A stretch of 64,000 bases of DNA, taken from assembly GCA_020851465.1 (NCBI GenBank), contig JADZCR010000005.1, forward strand, positions 1-64,000. Direction: 5' to 3'. A program made the position numbers and the translations under genes. This stretch comes from Phycisphaeraceae bacterium. GTDB lineage: Bacteria > Planctomycetota > Phycisphaerae > Phycisphaerales > Phycisphaeraceae. Under the pieces are notes generated by a model. The model was not told where the DNA came from. It saw only the letters and a list, made by a program, of their open reading frames with translations, and did not search any database. Below, in pieces: positions 42,042-52,208 of the stretch. Numbering within the stretch: position 1 is the first letter of the stretch; every line of letters begins with the position of its first letter.

Positions 42042-42239
42042 ATAAAGCGAATCGGACGACGGTGTTTGGAGTCGCGCATGACATGCCGTCAAGATCGCTC
42101 GTACACGACACATGATTGTGATAAAGAAAAATGCTGAATGATCTCAACACCCGATTTGGCCTGTTGAGTTAATCTTGATTTACGTTCAATGGTAGTCTCG
42201 CTCCGATCAAGCGGCGCGGATAAAGGAAGAAAAGCAACG

Positions 42240-42548
42240 ATGTCTCGTCTCGATCAACTCCAGAAGCTCCATCACGCTGATCCCAAGGACGCTTTTCTCA
42301 CTTATGGCATTGCACTTGAGCACGCCAAGGTGCAGCGTTTTGCCGACGCGATCACGTGGCTGGATAAGACGCTCGAAATCGACCCGCACTATTGCTACGC
42401 CTTTTTCCAAAAGGCAAAGATGCTTTCGGAAAAGGGTGACGATGACGCAGCCTGTCAGATCCTGCGCGTCGGTATGGAAGTCGCGACCAAGGTAGGTGAT
42501 AGCCACGCCCGCGAGGAGATGGCGACTTTGTTGGAATCGATGAGTTGA
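42240..42548 (+). CDS. Small TPR protein
   Basis: 102 residues, soluble. Two to three tetratricopeptide repeats: AFLTYGIALEHAKVQRFADAITWLDKTLEIDPHYCYAFFQKAKMLSEKG and DDAACQILRVGMEVATKVG. TPRs mediate protein-protein contacts; partner unknown. ATG 42240 has AGGAAG about 12 bp upstream; the frame is open 17 codons further. Its stop is 13 bp from that of the convergent pit gene. Confidence 0.8.
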   Translation: MSRLDQLQKLHHADPKDAFLTYGIALEHAKVQRFADAITWLDKTLEIDPHYCYAFFQKAKMLSEKGDDDAACQILRVGMEVATKVGDSHAREEMATLLESMS

Positions 42549-42561
42549 AGTGTGCGGACGG

Positions 42562-43701
42562 CTATTGGAAGAACGGTTGGACCAGTCCGTGTATTAACAA
42601 GTACGCCACCGCAGCGATGAAGGCGGAGCAGGGAAGCGTCAGGATCCACGCCACGACGATGCGCTGCCCCCAGATCCAGCGGACGCTGCGAACGCCCTTG
42701 GTGGTGCCGACGCCAAGGATGGCACCGGTGATCGCATGTGTGGTTGAGATCGGTACGTGACTGACGGTGGCCCCGATGATCGTCACCGCCGCAGCCGTTT
42801 CGGCACAGAAGCCGCCGACGGGTTGTAGCCGTGTGATTCCTGAACCCATCGTTTTAACGATGCGCCATCCGCCGAACATTGTGCCCAGCGCGATCGCGGC
42901 ATGACAAGCGAGGATGATCGGCAGGCCGTACTCATGGCTGGGCATAAATCCGAGGTTTACATGCCAGCTTCCAACATGGAAGCCGACATGCTCCCAATGA
43001 ACGTGCCCCCAGCGGGTCCATGATTCGCGTCCGCCGGCAACGAGCAAGGCGACGATGATGCCCATGGTTTTCTGGGCGTCGTTGGTTCCGTGCGCGAGGC
43101 TGTAAATACCTGCCGAACACAACTGAAGTCTGCGGAAGAGGCTGTCCACTCCGTTGGGAGTGGATCGACGGAAAATCCATGAAACCGCCACCATCATCAC
43201 AACGCCCAGCAGGAAGCCGATTGTCGGTGAGAGGATGATGTAGAGCAGTACCGGAACCCACCCGCTGGGTATGATCGCCGAGACACCCGCCTTGGCGATG
43301 GCGGCCCCGGCGTAACCGCTGATTAAAGCATGTGAGGAACTCGTTGGCAGTGCGAGCAGCCAGGTGATGATGTTCCAGATGATCGCGCCCAGCAGGCCTG
43401 CGAAGATGACGTAGATATCGACTTGACTGATATCAACCAGACCCTTGCCGATTGTCTTGGCTACGCCGGTGCCGAAGGCGAATGCCGCGACGAAATTAAA
43501 GAAAGCCGCCCATGTGACCGCCTGTGTAGGCGTCAGGACGCGCGTTGAGACTACGGTCGCGATGGAGTTTGCCGCATCGTGAAATCCATTAAGGAAGTCG
43601 AAAACCAGCGCGATAAAGATGATAAAAAAAATCAGGTAGAGCGTAGCGCCGACCGCGACGGGGGCGGCTGGAGCGGAAGTTTGAGCAAGTAGAGAAAGCA
43701 T
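42562..43701 (-). CDS. pit: Inorganic phosphate transporter, PiT family
   Basis: 379 residues, about ten transmembrane segments. The duplicated PiT signatures are present: FDFLNGFHDAANSIATVVSTRVLTP in the first half and SAGIYSLAHGTNDAQKTMGIIVALL plus GATVSHVPISTTHAITGAILGVG in the second. PiT proteins co-transport phosphate-metal complexes with H+ or Na+ across the inner membrane. The gene follows a PhoU-like (DUF47) gene on the same strand, 142 bp apart, the usual pit partner. No low-phosphate regulatory box was recognised. Confidence 0.93.
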   Translation of the reverse strand: MLSLLAQTSAPAAPVAVGATLYLIFFIIFIALVFDFLNGFHDAANSIATVVSTRVLTPTQAVTWAAFFNFVAAFAFGTGVAKTIGKGLVDISQVDIYVIFAGLLGAIIWNIITWLLALPTSSSHALISGYAGAAIAKAGVSAIIPSGWVPVLLYIILSPTIGFLLGVVMMVAVSWIFRRSTPNGVDSLFRRLQLCSAGIYSLAHGTNDAQKTMGIIVALLVAGGRESWTRWGHVHWEHVGFHVGSWHVNLGFMPSHEYGLPIILACHAAIALGTMFGGWRIVKTMGSGITRLQPVGGFCAETAAAVTIIGATVSHVPISTTHAITGAILGVGTTKGVRSVRWIWGQRIVVAWILTLPCSAFIAAVAYLLIHGLVQPFFQ

Positions 43702-43843
43702 GGGGTGAGTGTTCGGGACTCAGCGGTTAGGGTGCAGACTTTTAATGAGGGTCACAGGTCTGGGAAGTCGTGGTGAGGACGGCGCAGGTGCGGATTTCAA
43801 GTAGTCATTCGATCCATGAATCCCCGCCATTGGTGGTTCTGGC

Positions 43844-44467
43844 TCATCCATTCTTTAGAACGATCCGTTCCAGTGTGTTTCCCACGTCCTCGCATTTATC
43901 GATGGCTTTTTCGATGCGGTCGTAAAACTCCTTCCACTTCATGACTTCAAGTGGCGGCGTGTTACCCTCGTAAAGCCGTGAAACTGCTGCGTGATTGTTG
44001 TCGTCACCTACGCTCTCGAGTCGGTGGATTTCGATGAGCTTGAGTTTGAGGTCGGAGAATTTTCTGCTTTTGCGAAGCAGGAGAACCGCTTCGTGCAGGT
44101 TGACCGTTGACTGCACGAGGATGTCGATCTGTCGGATAAACTCAACCTCGATGGACTTGACGTGGTAGAGCTTGATCCGTTTCGCCAGAGCATCGATCTC
44201 GTCGATGATGTCGTCGAGTCCGCCGACCAGTTCGTGAATATCCTCACGATCAAAGGGTGTGATGAACGTGCGATCCAGCCGATCGAGTGCCTGATGTGAC
44301 AGCTCATCCGCGGCGTGTTCTTCGTTGCGGATGACCTGAAGCGGACCGTCAATGGCGGGAAATTCCTTCACAAGGCGTTGGAGGTAATTCGATGCGGATA
44401 CGCCGTGTGCAGCAATCTTCTCAAATAAATCAAAAAAAATAGTGTCCTTGGGCAGTAAGTTGAACAT
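43844..44467 (-). CDS. PhoU-like DUF47 protein, probable regulator of the PiT transporter
   Basis: 207 residues, all-helical, about two PhoU-like three-helix units: FFDLFEKIAAHGVSASNYLQRLV, EEHAADELSHQALDRLDRTFITPFDREDIHELVGGLDDIIDEIDALAKRIK, and EFYDRIEKAIDKCEDVGNTLERIVLKNG at the end. DUF47 proteins are cytosolic, often bind metal, and are typically encoded with pit genes; the pit gene lies directly downstream. Role inferred from family and context. Confidence 0.9.
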   Translation of the reverse strand: MFNLLPKDTIFFDLFEKIAAHGVSASNYLQRLVKEFPAIDGPLQVIRNEEHAADELSHQALDRLDRTFITPFDREDIHELVGGLDDIIDEIDALAKRIKLYHVKSIEVEFIRQIDILVQSTVNLHEAVLLLRKSRKFSDLKLKLIEIHRLESVGDDNNHAAVSRLYEGNTPPLEVMKWKEFYDRIEKAIDKCEDVGNTLERIVLKNG

Positions 44468-44630
44468 GCAGGATTCCGTGGTCGTGAGGTCGTCGTCTAT
44501 TTAAGTGGAGGAATTGTAACGTAGTTCAGAGATGGCGATATCGCACGCCGAAATAAATTTACGGTCTGCGGAGAGGCCACCGATTTGTTTCGGGCGACGG
44601 AGGAATGCAGCCTTGACGGATGAGGCGTTA

Positions 44631-45635
44631 TTACCTTCCAGGAGAGACGGGCTTACCGCCTGCTTGAGCTGATTCAAAGGCCCACAGTGTCGCCCGCGAG
44701 GCACGCCAGATTTCATCCTGAGGGATCAAGCCCGTACCGCCGCCAGCCATATTTTCGATCAGCTGCGTCGTCCATTGATCGACATTTGGCAGGCCGGCTT
44801 GGTCAAGTGCCGCACCGGATACTTTGTCGTTCCAATACAACGCACTTGGCTCATCACCGTGACGGATCTCGATTTTACCTTTGGTGCCCTGGAGCCAGAT
44901 TCGGCTGTCGCCGAAGGTTTTCATTGAGGTTGGATTGAGCCAATCCACTTCAAAGTGTCCGAATGTGCCGCTGGGGAAGCGGAACTGTGCCTGCGCAAAG
45001 TCCTGAAACTCTTTGTGTGTCGGTTGGTCAAAATTGCCATGAATGGCGGAAACCCATGACGGAGACTCGCCGGCAAAAAAGCAGCAGAGATCGGCGTGGT
45101 GTGATCCGATGTCGAGGATCGCGCCGCCGTTACCCGCCGCGGTCCAGTGCCAGGCTGGTCGTATTGAGGGATTAAGCTTGTGCGGCCCGCAAGCCATTAC
45201 ACGGACGAGTTTGCCAATGGCACCGCTGTCAAGCAGAGTTTTGGCGGCGCGTACATCCGGATAGCCCCGGTATGGGTAATAGGTGATCACAGGTTTTTTG
45301 TGTTGTCGGACTGCAGCAATGATGCGCTCAAGGCCGGCGTGTGAGAACACCAGAGGCTTATCCACGAGCACAGCCACTCCGGCGGCGAGACACTGTTCGG
45401 TCAGTGCGGCACGTTCGCCGGGAACGGCGGCAGTGATCACCAGCGATGGCTTGAGTGCCAAGGCGCTTTTGAGCGACTCCAATTCGGGAATTCCCATTTG
45501 TTTGGCCGCTTCCTTGCGCAACGCAGGGTCGGTGTCGAACACGCCGACAACCTCGTGACTTTTGGCCTGCTTGGCGGATTCGGTCATACCGAAAATGTGT
45601 GGATGTGCGACGCCGGCGATAACGATCTTGGCCAT
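44631..45635 (-). CDS. Gfo/Idh/MocA-family oxidoreductase
   Basis: 334 residues. N-terminal Rossmann domain MAKIVIAGVAHPHIFGMTESAK with HEVVGVFDTDPALRKEAAKQMG, catalytic Lys in VAVLVDKPLVFSHAGLERI, and the C-domain GGAILDIGSHHADLCCFFAGES carrying the expected Asp/His residues. It is therefore a probable NAD(P)-dependent sugar or cyclitol dehydrogenase. The glycine loop (GVAHPH) lacks the usual GxGxxG, so cofactor binding may be altered. Substrate unknown. Divergent from glnS. Confidence 0.84.
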   Translation of the reverse strand: MAKIVIAGVAHPHIFGMTESAKQAKSHEVVGVFDTDPALRKEAAKQMGIPELESLKSALALKPSLVITAAVPGERAALTEQCLAAGVAVLVDKPLVFSHAGLERIIAAVRQHKKPVITYYPYRGYPDVRAAKTLLDSGAIGKLVRVMACGPHKLNPSIRPAWHWTAAGNGGAILDIGSHHADLCCFFAGESPSWVSAIHGNFDQPTHKEFQDFAQAQFRFPSGTFGHFEVDWLNPTSMKTFGDSRIWLQGTKGKIEIRHGDEPSALYWNDKVSGAALDQAGLPNVDQWTTQLIENMAGGGTGLIPQDEIWRASRATLWAFESAQAGGKPVSPGR

Positions 45636-45873
45636 GAGTGGATTCCGGGATAAGAGGTAGGACTGATGTCTCAGCGATTATTGCAGCTGGATATCTTCAG
45701 GATATCCGTGAGCGATGCAAATGATTGTGAATGAGTGGCGGTTCAGCGCGAATCCGGGTTAATCATCGGATTCTGCAACCGGGGAAATTCTCCGATGTGT
45801 ATCGCGCATTGATGGTTCCGCGCGCCGTGGAATTTCGCGGCTACAATCTCCGTTTTGACAGGGATTGCTTGGC

Positions 45874-47625
45874 ATGACGACGCTTAAATCCAATCCTCCG
45901 CCATCTCCCGCACCTCAGGCTGCGGGTAATTTCATCCATGAAGTGATCGAAGCGGACATTCAGGCAGGCCGTGTCAAACCCGGTCACATCATCACTCGTT
46001 TTCCTCCGGAACCCAACGGCTACCTGCATATCGGGCACGCCAAGGCTCTGTGCCTCGACTTTGGCACAGCATTGAAATATGGCGGTCGCTGCCATCTCCG
46101 AATGGATGACACCAACCCGGCGAAGGAGGAGCAGGAATACATCGACGGCATCAAGAACGATGTGCGCTGGTTAGGTTTTTCCTGGGGTGATCATGAGTAT
46201 CACGCATCGGACTACTTCGATCAGCTATACGACTGGGCGGTGCTGTTGATCAAAAACGGAAAGGCGTACATCTGCGATCTGTCTCCTGAAGACATGACGC
46301 GAACACGCGGCACGCTGACTCAGCCCGGACAGAACGGCCCATTCCGTGATCGCAGCGTGGAAGAAAACCTTGATCTTTTCGCTCGCATGAAAGTGGGGGA
46401 GTTCCCCGAAGGTACGCGCACGCTGAGGGCGAAGATCGATATGGCCTCGCCCAATATCACCATGCGTGATCCAGTGATGTATCGCATCCTGAGAGCGGAG
46501 CACCCCCGCACTGGCCGCAAGTGGTCGATCTATCCCATGTACGACTGGGCTCACGGCCAATCCGACTGGATTGAAGGTGTCACACACTCACTTTGTGATA
46601 CCGGTTACGAAGAACATCGACCGCTCTACGACTGGTTTCTCGACACCCTGATCGCCCTGGGTGCCAAGTCCCCCAACGCGACTTACAGGCCGCGACAATA
46701 TGAGTTCGCCCGACTCAACATCCAGTACATGATGATGAGCAAGCGCAATCTGCTCACTCTGGTGCAGAATGGCGTGGTTAGCGGCTGGGACGATCCCCGT
46801 ATGCCGACGCTGGGTGGTCTGAGGAGGCGCGGCTTTACAGCCGATGCGCTGAAGGAATTCTGTCAGAGGATTGGTGTCGCCAAGCGTGAAAATATGGTGG
46901 AGATCGCGCTTCTGGAGCACTGCCTGCGCGATGATCTCAACAAGCACGCTCTTCGTGCCATGGCCGTGATGAAGCCCTTGAAGGTCGTGATCGATAATTA
47001 CCCTCAAGGTCAGGATGAGGAGTTGGAAGCGGTCAATAACCCGGAGGATGTATCTGCCGGTACCCGGAAGGTTCCGTTTGGCCGGGAGATCTACATTGAA
47101 CGAGAAGACTTCGAGGAGGTTCCTCCGCCGAAGTTTTATCGTTTATTTCCCGGCAATGAGATTCGCCTTCGCTACGCGTACCTGATCCGGTGCGTGAGCG
47201 TGGTGAAGGATGCCTCCGGCCAGGTGACGGAGGTGCATTGCACTTACGATCCTGCGACTCGAGGCGGCAACGCTCCTGACGGACGAAAAGTGAAATCCAC
47301 GATCCACTGGGTCAGTGCCAGGCATGCGGTAGATGTAGAGGCACGGCTATACGAACAGCTCTTTGTCCGAGAAGACCCCAACGATTTGACGGGCCTGCCC
47401 GCCGGTGCGGATTGGCGCTCAAATGTCAACGCCAAATCTCTTGAAATTGTTACAGCCAAGGGCGAGCGCAGCCTGGCGGATGCCAAACCCGGTGAGCGGT
47501 ATCAATTCGAGAGGATCGCCTATTTCTGTGTGGATACACAGGATTCAAGCCCCGGAAAGCCCGTATTCAATCGCACGGTGACACTTCGCGATTCGTGGGC
47601 GAAGGAACAGAAAAAAGGCGGATAA
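45874..47625 (+). CDS. glnS: Glutaminyl-tRNA synthetase
   Basis: 583 residues. Class I synthetase charging tRNA-Gln. The HIGH motif is in [24 protein letters not shown], followed by [29 protein letters not shown]; the KMSKS equivalent is [12 protein letters not shown]-terminal anticodon-binding beta-barrels ([27 protein letters not shown]) are present. Direct GlnRS charging means an amidotransferase route to Gln-tRNA is not required here. A TTG nine bases upstream is possible but ATG 45874 (MTTLKS) is preferred. A TACAAT at 45842-45847 is a possible -10 without a -35. Confidence 0.95.
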   Translation: MTTLKSNPPPSPAPQAAGNFIHEVIEADIQAGRVKPGHIITRFPPEPNGYLHIGHAKALCLDFGTALKYGGRCHLRMDDTNPAKEEQEYIDGIKNDVRWLGFSWGDHEYHASDYFDQLYDWAVLLIKNGKAYICDLSPEDMTRTRGTLTQPGQNGPFRDRSVEENLDLFARMKVGEFPEGTRTLRAKIDMASPNITMRDPVMYRILRAEHPRTGRKWSIYPMYDWAHGQSDWIEGVTHSLCDTGYEEHRPLYDWFLDTLIALGAKSPNATYRPRQYEFARLNIQYMMMSKRNLLTLVQNGVVSGWDDPRMPTLGGLRRRGFTADALKEFCQRIGVAKRENMVEIALLEHCLRDDLNKHALRAMAVMKPLKVVIDNYPQGQDEELEAVNNPEDVSAGTRKVPFGREIYIEREDFEEVPPPKFYRLFPGNEIRLRYAYLIRCVSVVKDASGQVTEVHCTYDPATRGGNAPDGRKVKSTIHWVSARHAVDVEARLYEQLFVREDPNDLTGLPAGADWRSNVNAKSLEIVTAKGERSLADAKPGERYQFERIAYFCVDTQDSSPGKPVFNRTVTLRDSWAKEQKKGG

Positions 47626-47781
47626 CAGCTCGTTGATGACGTGAGCTGGTATCGACTTTACAGCCACGGGTCCAGTGCGCAATCCTGCACTTACTGGCGG
47701 GAAATCCATCTCATTTGTTTTGCATGAAAACCTGACGAAGATTTGCTGGCAAATCGACGAATGTTTGGTTAATGTTTGGTA

Positions 47782-48936
47782 ATGGCGAAGAAGTGGTACG
47801 ACAATCCGGAGGGCAGGCAAGAGGTCGGCGAATATCGTGACGCATTACCCACTGGACCGGTCCGCGGCCGCGGTGCCGCTCTCAATCCCGGCAATCGGTT
47901 CGAGACGGTGCGCCTGCATGTGCTTGGTGAGCATCTGGACGAGATCGTCACGCAAGATCCGCATCATGCTGGACAGCAGTTGGTCACACAAGTTCTGTAC
48001 GACACGACCAAATCAATCATCAATCACGTAGATCCCAAAGTCAGCCCGGACGTGGGATTTGAGTGGACGGTTAATCCGTATCGCGGTTGCGAGCACGGAT
48101 GTATTTATTGTTTTGCACGGCCGTACCATGAGTACCTGGGGTTTTCCGTTGGTATTGATTTCGAAACCCGGATTCTCTGCAAGCCCGATGCGCCGGAAAT
48201 ACTGGAGAAGGAATTGGCGGATCGAAAATGGAAGGGCGACCCGCTTGTGATGTCAGTCGTAACCGATGCGTATCAGCCGGTCGAAGCCAAATTGCGAATC
48301 ACTCGACGATGTCTGGAAGTGATGACCAGGTGTCGACAGCCGGTATCGACAGTAACGAAAAGCCGGCTCATCCTTCGTGATCTTGATTTGATCGAAGAGC
48401 TGGCCGGTTTCAATGCGTATCGAGCAGCGGTCAGCATTACGACACTGGACTCGAAACTCGCGGCGAAGATGGAGCCACGGGCCAGCTCTCCTGCTGATCG
48501 GTTGCATGCGGTGCGCGAACTCTCCCGGATCGGTGTGCCGGTGACGGTGATGGTCGCACCGATCATTCCCGCGTTGACGGATCGTGAGATACCCAACATT
48601 CTCGAAGCGGCGAAGGACGCCGGCGCGACCCATGCGGGTTATACATTGCTCCGACTGCCATGGCAGGTCAAGGCCCTTTTTATCGAGTGGCTTCATCGCT
48701 GCTTTCCCGACCGGGCGGGACACGTCGAAGGTCTGATTCGTGGTGCTCGCCGCGGCAAACTTTACGATGCGACTCCCGGTGTGCGCATGAAAGGTGAAGG
48801 ACCAATCGCGGACCAGATCGGGAGCATGTTCCGGATGTTTCGCAAGCGATACGGTCTCGATCAACCACATCAGCCCTTGAACCATGCTGCATTTCGGCGG
48901 CCAAACCCGGGCGGGCAGATGGAACTTTTTAGCTGA
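47782..48936 (+). CDS. Radical SAM protein, SPL family (PA0069-like)
   Basis: 384 residues. The [4Fe-4S]-SAM motif CEHGCIYCFARPYHEY has Cys at 103, 107 and 110. The barrel continues with VMSVVTDAYQPVEAKLRITRRCLEVM and VTVMVAPIIPALTDREIPNILEAA. The PA0069-type subfamily is related to spore photoproduct lyase but lacks its role outside spore formers; the reaction is unknown. A short tandem repeat, AATGTTTGGTT then AATGTTTGGTA, sits at 47760-47781, directly before the start codon. ATG 47782 is used; TTG 47776 is possible. Confidence 0.88.
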   Translation: MAKKWYDNPEGRQEVGEYRDALPTGPVRGRGAALNPGNRFETVRLHVLGEHLDEIVTQDPHHAGQQLVTQVLYDTTKSIINHVDPKVSPDVGFEWTVNPYRGCEHGCIYCFARPYHEYLGFSVGIDFETRILCKPDAPEILEKELADRKWKGDPLVMSVVTDAYQPVEAKLRITRRCLEVMTRCRQPVSTVTKSRLILRDLDLIEELAGFNAYRAAVSITTLDSKLAAKMEPRASSPADRLHAVRELSRIGVPVTVMVAPIIPALTDREIPNILEAAKDAGATHAGYTLLRLPWQVKALFIEWLHRCFPDRAGHVEGLIRGARRGKLYDATPGVRMKGEGPIADQIGSMFRMFRKRYGLDQPHQPLNHAAFRRPNPGGQMELFS

Positions 48937-49342
48937 GATGGATCTTGGTTCACCGTGGATGCCGCTGTCGATTGGGGCTGATGAAACTAAATTTGTGAAA
49001 ATTTCAATGTAACTCTTGCGACTTCACGTATTGATGACGACGCCAACCTCTGATCTCTATTAGAAATCCTGATATCGGCGGTTGACCAGCGACGGAGAGT
49101 TATGCGATGCGCCGTTTCGGCAGTTCGAGTGTTCAGATGTAACTTTTGACAGCTTGATTCCGTCAAATAACAGCCAGATGCCAAACCAACCGATATAGAG
49201 TTGGCTTGCGGTTTGCATTGGTTGGGTTTTATCGGCTGCGTCATTTGACGGCGGCGCTACAATGTGGTGTCGTTCACTGGGACAGCAGAGACCGATTCTC
49301 CGGTTTACTGTGCCCGGCAGCGGGAAAGAAAGAGGCAATACC
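48937..49342. other. Intergenic region upstream of clpC with inverted repeats
   Basis: About 406 bp. Two inverted repeats using the same core occur: TTTGAC (49145-49150) / GTCAAA (49162-49167) and CGTCA-TT-TGACG (49239-49250). TACAAT at 49258-49263 may be a -10 box for clpC but no -35 fits. AGAGG just before 49343 is the ribosome-binding site. No gene is supported. Confidence 0.45.
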
Positions 49343-51874
49343 ATGTTTGAGCGGTTTACAGATCGCGCCCGAAAAGTGATGGCCTTGGCCAATCAGGAAG
49401 CCCAACGCTTCAACCATGAGTACATCGGTACCGAACACATCCTGCTCGGTCTCGTTAAAGAAGGCTCCGGTGTTGGTGCTAATGTTCTCAAGAACCTCGA
49501 AGTGGACCTCCGCAAAGTTCGCCTTGAAGTTGAGAAACTCGTCAAGAGCGGTCCCGACATGGTCACCATGGGCAAGCTCCCGCAGACCCCGCGCGCTAAG
49601 AAGGTCATTGAGTACGCCATCGAAGAAGCGCGTAATCTCAACCATAACTATGTCGGTACGGAACACCTGTTGTTAGGTTTGCTGCGCGAACATGAAGGTG
49701 TGGCGGCCCAGGTGCTCATGAATCTGGGATTGAAGCTCGAAGAGGTCCGCGAGGAAGTGCTCAACCTCCTCGGAGCCGGGGCGGATTCGGAAGAGTCTGC
49801 CGCCAAAGGCGGGACGCCCGCTTCTCCCGGCGAAGGTGGAAATCCCAAAGCCTCCAAGAGCAAGACTCCGGCCCTCGACAGCTTTGGCCGTGACCTGACG
49901 CAATTGGCGGAGGAAGGTACGCTCGACCCGGTGATCGGCCGCGCGAATGAAATCGAACGGCTGATTCAGATCCTTTGCCGTCGTACCAAGAACAATCCCG
50001 TGTTGCTGGGTGAAGCCGGTGTCGGCAAGACGGCCATTGTCGAGGGGCTGGCTCAGAAAATCGTCAGCAAGGATGTACCGGAGATCCTCGCGGATCGTCG
50101 CATCGTCGTGCTTGACCTGGCGATGATGGTTGCGGGAACTAAATATCGCGGCCAGTTTGAGGAGCGCATCAAGGCGGTCATGAACGAAGTCCGCCGCGCC
50201 AAGAACGTATTGCTTTTCATCGATGAACTGCACACGCTTGTCGGTGCTGGTGGGGCTGAGGGTGCGATCGACGCATCCAATGTTCTCAAGCCCGCTCTTT
50301 CCCGCGGTGAAATCCAGTGCATCGGCGCGACGACCCTTGACGAGTATCGCAAGTACATTGAAAAGGACGGCGCGCTGGAACGCCGGTTCCAGACCATCGT
50401 GGTCGAACCGCCGAACAAGGAAGACACGATCGCCATTCTCAAGGGTTTGCGCGATCGTTACGAAGCTCACCATCGCGTGCAGATCACAGACGGTGCGATC
50501 CGCTCCGCGGTCGAGTTGTCGGAGCGGTACATCTCCTCGCGCGTGCAGCCGGACAAGTCGATTGACGTGATCGACGAAGGCGGTGCCCGCATCCGGCTCA
50601 AGAGCATGAGCAAGCCGCCGAATATGGCTGAGCTTGAGGAGCAGATCGAGCGGTTGTCGATCGAAAAAGACGAAGCGGTCAGAGCTGCCGACTACGAACG
50701 GGCCGCCCAGCTCCGCGATGAAGCGGAAAACCTTCGTCGTAAAAAAGAACAGATCCAATTGGATTGGCGCAACCGGGCGAAGGAAGTGGACGGCGTGGTT
50801 GACGAGGAAGTCGTCGCGGAAGTTGTCAGCAAGATGACCGGTATTCCGCTCACCCGGCTGGAAAAGAAGGAGACCGAGCGTCTGCTCAAGCTCGAAGATG
50901 AGCTGCATAAGCGCGTGGTCAGCCAGGAAGAGGCGGTCAAGTCGATCTCCAAGGCGATTCGCCGGGCGCGTTCGGGTTTGAAGGATCCAAGGCGGCCGAT
51001 GGGATCGTTCATTTTCATCGGGCCTTCCGGTGTGGGTAAGACGTTGCTCTCCAAGAGTCTTGCGGAGTTCATGTTCGGTGACGAGGAAGCCCTGATTCGC
51101 ATCGACATGAGCGAATACATGGAGAAGCACAACGTCAGCCGTCTCATCGGTGCGCCTCCCGGCTACGTCGGTTACGAAGAGGGCGGACAACTCACCGAGC
51201 GGATCCGTCGTCGGCCATACAGCGTGGTGCTCCTCGATGAGATTGAAAAAGCACACCCTGATGTGTTCAACATGCTGCTTCAGATCATGGAAGAGGGGCA
51301 GCTCACCGATTCGTTCGGCAGGCATGTGGACTTCCGTAACGTCGTGCTCATTATGACCAGCAATATCGGTGCGGACCTCATCAAAAACAAAGGCGGCTTC
51401 GGTTTCACCAAGCCTTCCGAAGAGGCGGATTATCAGAAGATGAAGAAGACGCTCAATAGCGAAATTGAGCGTTACTTCCGTCCGGAGTTCATCAACCGTC
51501 TGGATGACGTGATCGTATTCCGACCGCTGAATCGCAACGACCTTGTGGGTATTGTCGAGTACGAGCTTAAGAAAGTTCGCGGCCGTCTGAAGGACCGCGG
51601 CATGACGCTGGAGCTTGATGAGAAAGCCAAGGACTTCCTGATTGAGAAGGGCTACAACCCTGACTTTGGTGCTCGACCGCTGCGTCGCGCGATTGAGCAG
51701 CACGTGGAAGATCCGTTGAGCGAATCGATCCTGCGTGGTGAGTTCCGCGAGGGCCAGGCCATTCACGTCACCCGTGAAGACGGTGCTGAAGCTCTCAAGC
51801 TCTCCGCAACGGGTGGAGAACCCGGCAAGGATAAGGATGCCGAGCCGGTGAAGGCTGCCGCGGAGAGTACGTAA
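49343..51874 (+). CDS. clpC: ATP-dependent Clp protease ATP-binding subunit ClpC
   Basis: 843 residues, Hsp100 unfoldase that feeds ClpP. Two Clp-N repeats (residues 1-145: [36 protein letters not shown] and again [17 protein letters not shown]), first AAA+ with Walker [18 protein letters not shown], an UVR motif in the middle domain ([22 protein letters not shown]), second AAA+ with [17 protein letters not shown] and [14 protein letters not shown], and the VGF-type FGFTK loop region used to dock ClpP. The UVR middle domain separates ClpC from ClpA/ClpB. ATG 49343 follows AGAGG; a terminator follows the stop. No CtsR or McsAB genes are adjacent. Confidence 0.95.
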   Translation: MFERFTDRARKVMALANQEAQRFNHEYIGTEHILLGLVKEGSGVGANVLKNLEVDLRKVRLEVEKLVKSGPDMVTMGKLPQTPRAKKVIEYAIEEARNLNHNYVGTEHLLLGLLREHEGVAAQVLMNLGLKLEEVREEVLNLLGAGADSEESAAKGGTPASPGEGGNPKASKSKTPALDSFGRDLTQLAEEGTLDPVIGRANEIERLIQILCRRTKNNPVLLGEAGVGKTAIVEGLAQKIVSKDVPEILADRRIVVLDLAMMVAGTKYRGQFEERIKAVMNEVRRAKNVLLFIDELHTLVGAGGAEGAIDASNVLKPALSRGEIQCIGATTLDEYRKYIEKDGALERRFQTIVVEPPNKEDTIAILKGLRDRYEAHHRVQITDGAIRSAVELSERYISSRVQPDKSIDVIDEGGARIRLKSMSKPPNMAELEEQIERLSIEKDEAVRAADYERAAQLRDEAENLRRKKEQIQLDWRNRAKEVDGVVDEEVVAEVVSKMTGIPLTRLEKKETERLLKLEDELHKRVVSQEEAVKSISKAIRRARSGLKDPRRPMGSFIFIGPSGVGKTLLSKSLAEFMFGDEEALIRIDMSEYMEKHNVSRLIGAPPGYVGYEEGGQLTERIRRRPYSVVLLDEIEKAHPDVFNMLLQIMEEGQLTDSFGRHVDFRNVVLIMTSNIGADLIKNKGGFGFTKPSEEADYQKMKKTLNSEIERYFRPEFINRLDDVIVFRPLNRNDLVGIVEYELKKVRGRLKDRGMTLELDEKAKDFLIEKGYNPDFGARPLRRAIEQHVEDPLSESILRGEFREGQAIHVTREDGAEALKLSATGGEPGKDKDAEPVKAAAEST

Positions 51875-52208
51875 TTCGCCAACACTTTTTTCGAGATTTC
51901 AAGGAACCTCACCGGAAACGGTGGGGTTCTTTTATCACCGGGATCGCAGCAGTTTCAAGGCAGGATGCCTCCTATCCGTGACACTTCAACGATTCCACCC
52001 GCGACAGACTATAAAGACCGCAGATTTTCTCGGACGGAAGACGTCCTGATTTCTGGAATCGGTCAAAAAATCAACGTGTTGAAGGTTCAAGTGCTGTAGG
52101 GTCCGAGTCGATGAAACACTAGCGTCAATTTCAAACGGCACATCGTTCCGCCTGATGATGGATGTCGTTTCAGAGTAAGCCGGTGGATTTCGGAAGGGGT
52201 GTTCGTCG
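51875..52208. other. Intergenic region after clpC
   Basis: About 334 bp. It opens with the clpC terminator (51904-51933). The remainder, up to the GGAAGGGG about 15 bp ahead of the HDOD-GGDEF gene, has no gene, repeat or convincing promoter. Confidence 0.5.
51904..51933 (+). terminator. Rho-independent terminator of clpC
   Basis: 10-bp stem GAACCTCACC (51904-51913) / GGTGGGGTTC (51920-51929, one T-G pair), 6-nt loop GGAAAC, then TTTT. It lies about 30 bp after the clpC stop codon. Confidence 0.88.

Noticed and set aside
49162-49167. CtsR-type operator upstream of clpC
   Set aside because: CtsR sites in Firmicutes are tandem direct GGTCAAA heptamers. Only single GTCAAA copies in inverted arrangement are present, and no ctsR gene is nearby.
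49673-51766. Long open frame (about 697 codons) on the minus strand opposite clpC
   Set aside because: It lies wholly antisense to a clear clpC, has His/Arg-rich low-information sequence and no ribosome-binding site; it results from codon bias of the real gene. Similar antisense frames opposite dxs (7273-8148), dnaA (19169-20290) and the heparinase-like gene (5610-6482) were rejected for the same reason.
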